From: a virus
IMG/VR virus record: IMGVR_UViG_3300027896_000156
Location: 1 to 29,676 of that record
Reading direction: 5' to 3' (one strand)
Length of the DNA: 29,676 nucleotides
Part shown: positions 29,601-29,676 of the stretch, piece by piece
Layout of the letters: the number at the start of each line of letters is the position of its first letter
Position numbering within the stretch: position 1 is the stretch's first letter
Position numbers and translations under genes: made by a program
Notes under the pieces: model-generated
The model's database searches: none
Told to the model about the DNA's origin: nothing
The model's input: the letters and a program-made list of their open reading frames with translations, nothing else

Positions 29601-29639
29601 AACAAGATGTTAGTTTATCAAAAAAGCAATTATCTTGTT
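29601..29639. repeat. 8-bp inverted repeat before the right edge
   Basis: AACAAGAT (29601-29608) is the reverse complement of ATCTTGTT (29632-29639), with a 23-bp A/T-rich spacer. It lies 20 bp before a possible start codon at 29660, a position where an operator could act. The short length leaves room for chance. Confidence 0.5.
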
Positions 29640-29659
29640 ACAAATAAAAACACACAATT

Positions 29660-29676
29660 ATGAATATTGAATTATT
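29660..29676 (+). CDS. Possible start of a rightward gene, cut by window edge
   Basis: ATG at 29660 opens a frame MNIEL that runs off the edge after five codons. The leader AAAAACACACAATT closely resembles the A-rich leader of the 381-residue structural gene (AAAAAACACA before its ATG), which is the only support. The product cannot be named. Confidence 0.3.

Larger units (their letters stand above)
29242..29676. other. Gap of 435 bp with terminator and inverted repeats, no convincing complete gene
   Basis: To the right of the 128-residue gene I see the terminator at 29252-29275, G-rich repeats (AGGGTGGG at 29290-29297 and 29318-29325), a 14-bp inverted repeat (29343-29400), a weak hairpin near 29442-29465, and an 8-bp inverted repeat at 29601-29639. 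Short open frames occur (for example 36 codons from 29341), but they overlap the repeats and lack coding character. The final bases may open a new gene. Confidence 0.6.

Overview
The window is part of the genome of a tailed double-stranded DNA phage that I assign to the crAss-like phages (Crassvirales), infecting a member of the Bacteroidota. The assignment rests on gene content and order: large terminase, portal, scaffold, major capsid protein, a run of connector/ring proteins, a P22 gp4-like tail tubular protein and a very large tail 'muzzle/stabilization' protein. The DNA is strongly AT-rich and genes mostly start behind A-rich leaders rather than Shine-Dalgarno sites. Several gaps carry Bacteroidota-type promoter motifs (TTTG, about 20 nt, TAnnTTTG). 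The standard genetic code fits. No rRNA, tRNA, CRISPR array, integrase or reverse transcriptase was found.

Layout. Almost everything from 1 to 28605 is transcribed leftward (minus strand) as one tightly packed late module, with many start/stop overlaps. Read in transcription order (right to left) it begins with a small membrane protein (28605-28372). A compact block of small genes follows: winged-helix protein, HU/IHF-like protein, zinc ribbon and three hypothetical proteins. Next come TerL (26458-24425), portal (24425-21849), an SPFH/band-7 protein, scaffold and major capsid protein (19892-18339). After a hairpin-rich gap come two virion proteins of connector type, an abundant Thr-tailed structural protein, small structural or Cys-rich genes, a tail-collar fibre, a beta-propeller fibre and a short Thr-rich fibre that ends at a strong terminator (about 11516-11544). 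A separate promoter then starts a metallophosphoesterase and the tail ring/tubular/muzzle group (11413-3014). The left end holds a tail-associated protein, a degenerate histidine-phosphatase virion protein, an HNH endonuclease and the start of another probable virion protein cut by the window edge.

The strand switches in a 249-bp regulatory gap (28606-28854). To its right a single short gene (28855-29241) runs rightward and ends in a clear terminator. It is followed by 435 bp with no convincing complete gene but two inverted repeats, and probably the first codons of another rightward gene at the edge.

Most interesting points: (i) a peptide of the form PGxxGFTYARxA shared by the major capsid protein N-terminus and the left-end phosphatase-like protein; (ii) that phosphatase-like protein having lost the catalytic Arg of its RHG motif; (iii) an SPFH-domain protein inside the capsid assembly block; (iv) Thr-rich simple-repeat linkers in four structural proteins, with shared domains on either side that suggest modular domain exchange; (v) HU/IHF-like GFG motifs in both a small early-late gene and a tail-ring gene; (vi) a 44-residue Cys-rich gene that fills an apparent gap; (vii) four promoter-like sites placed in intergenic gaps or after a terminator.
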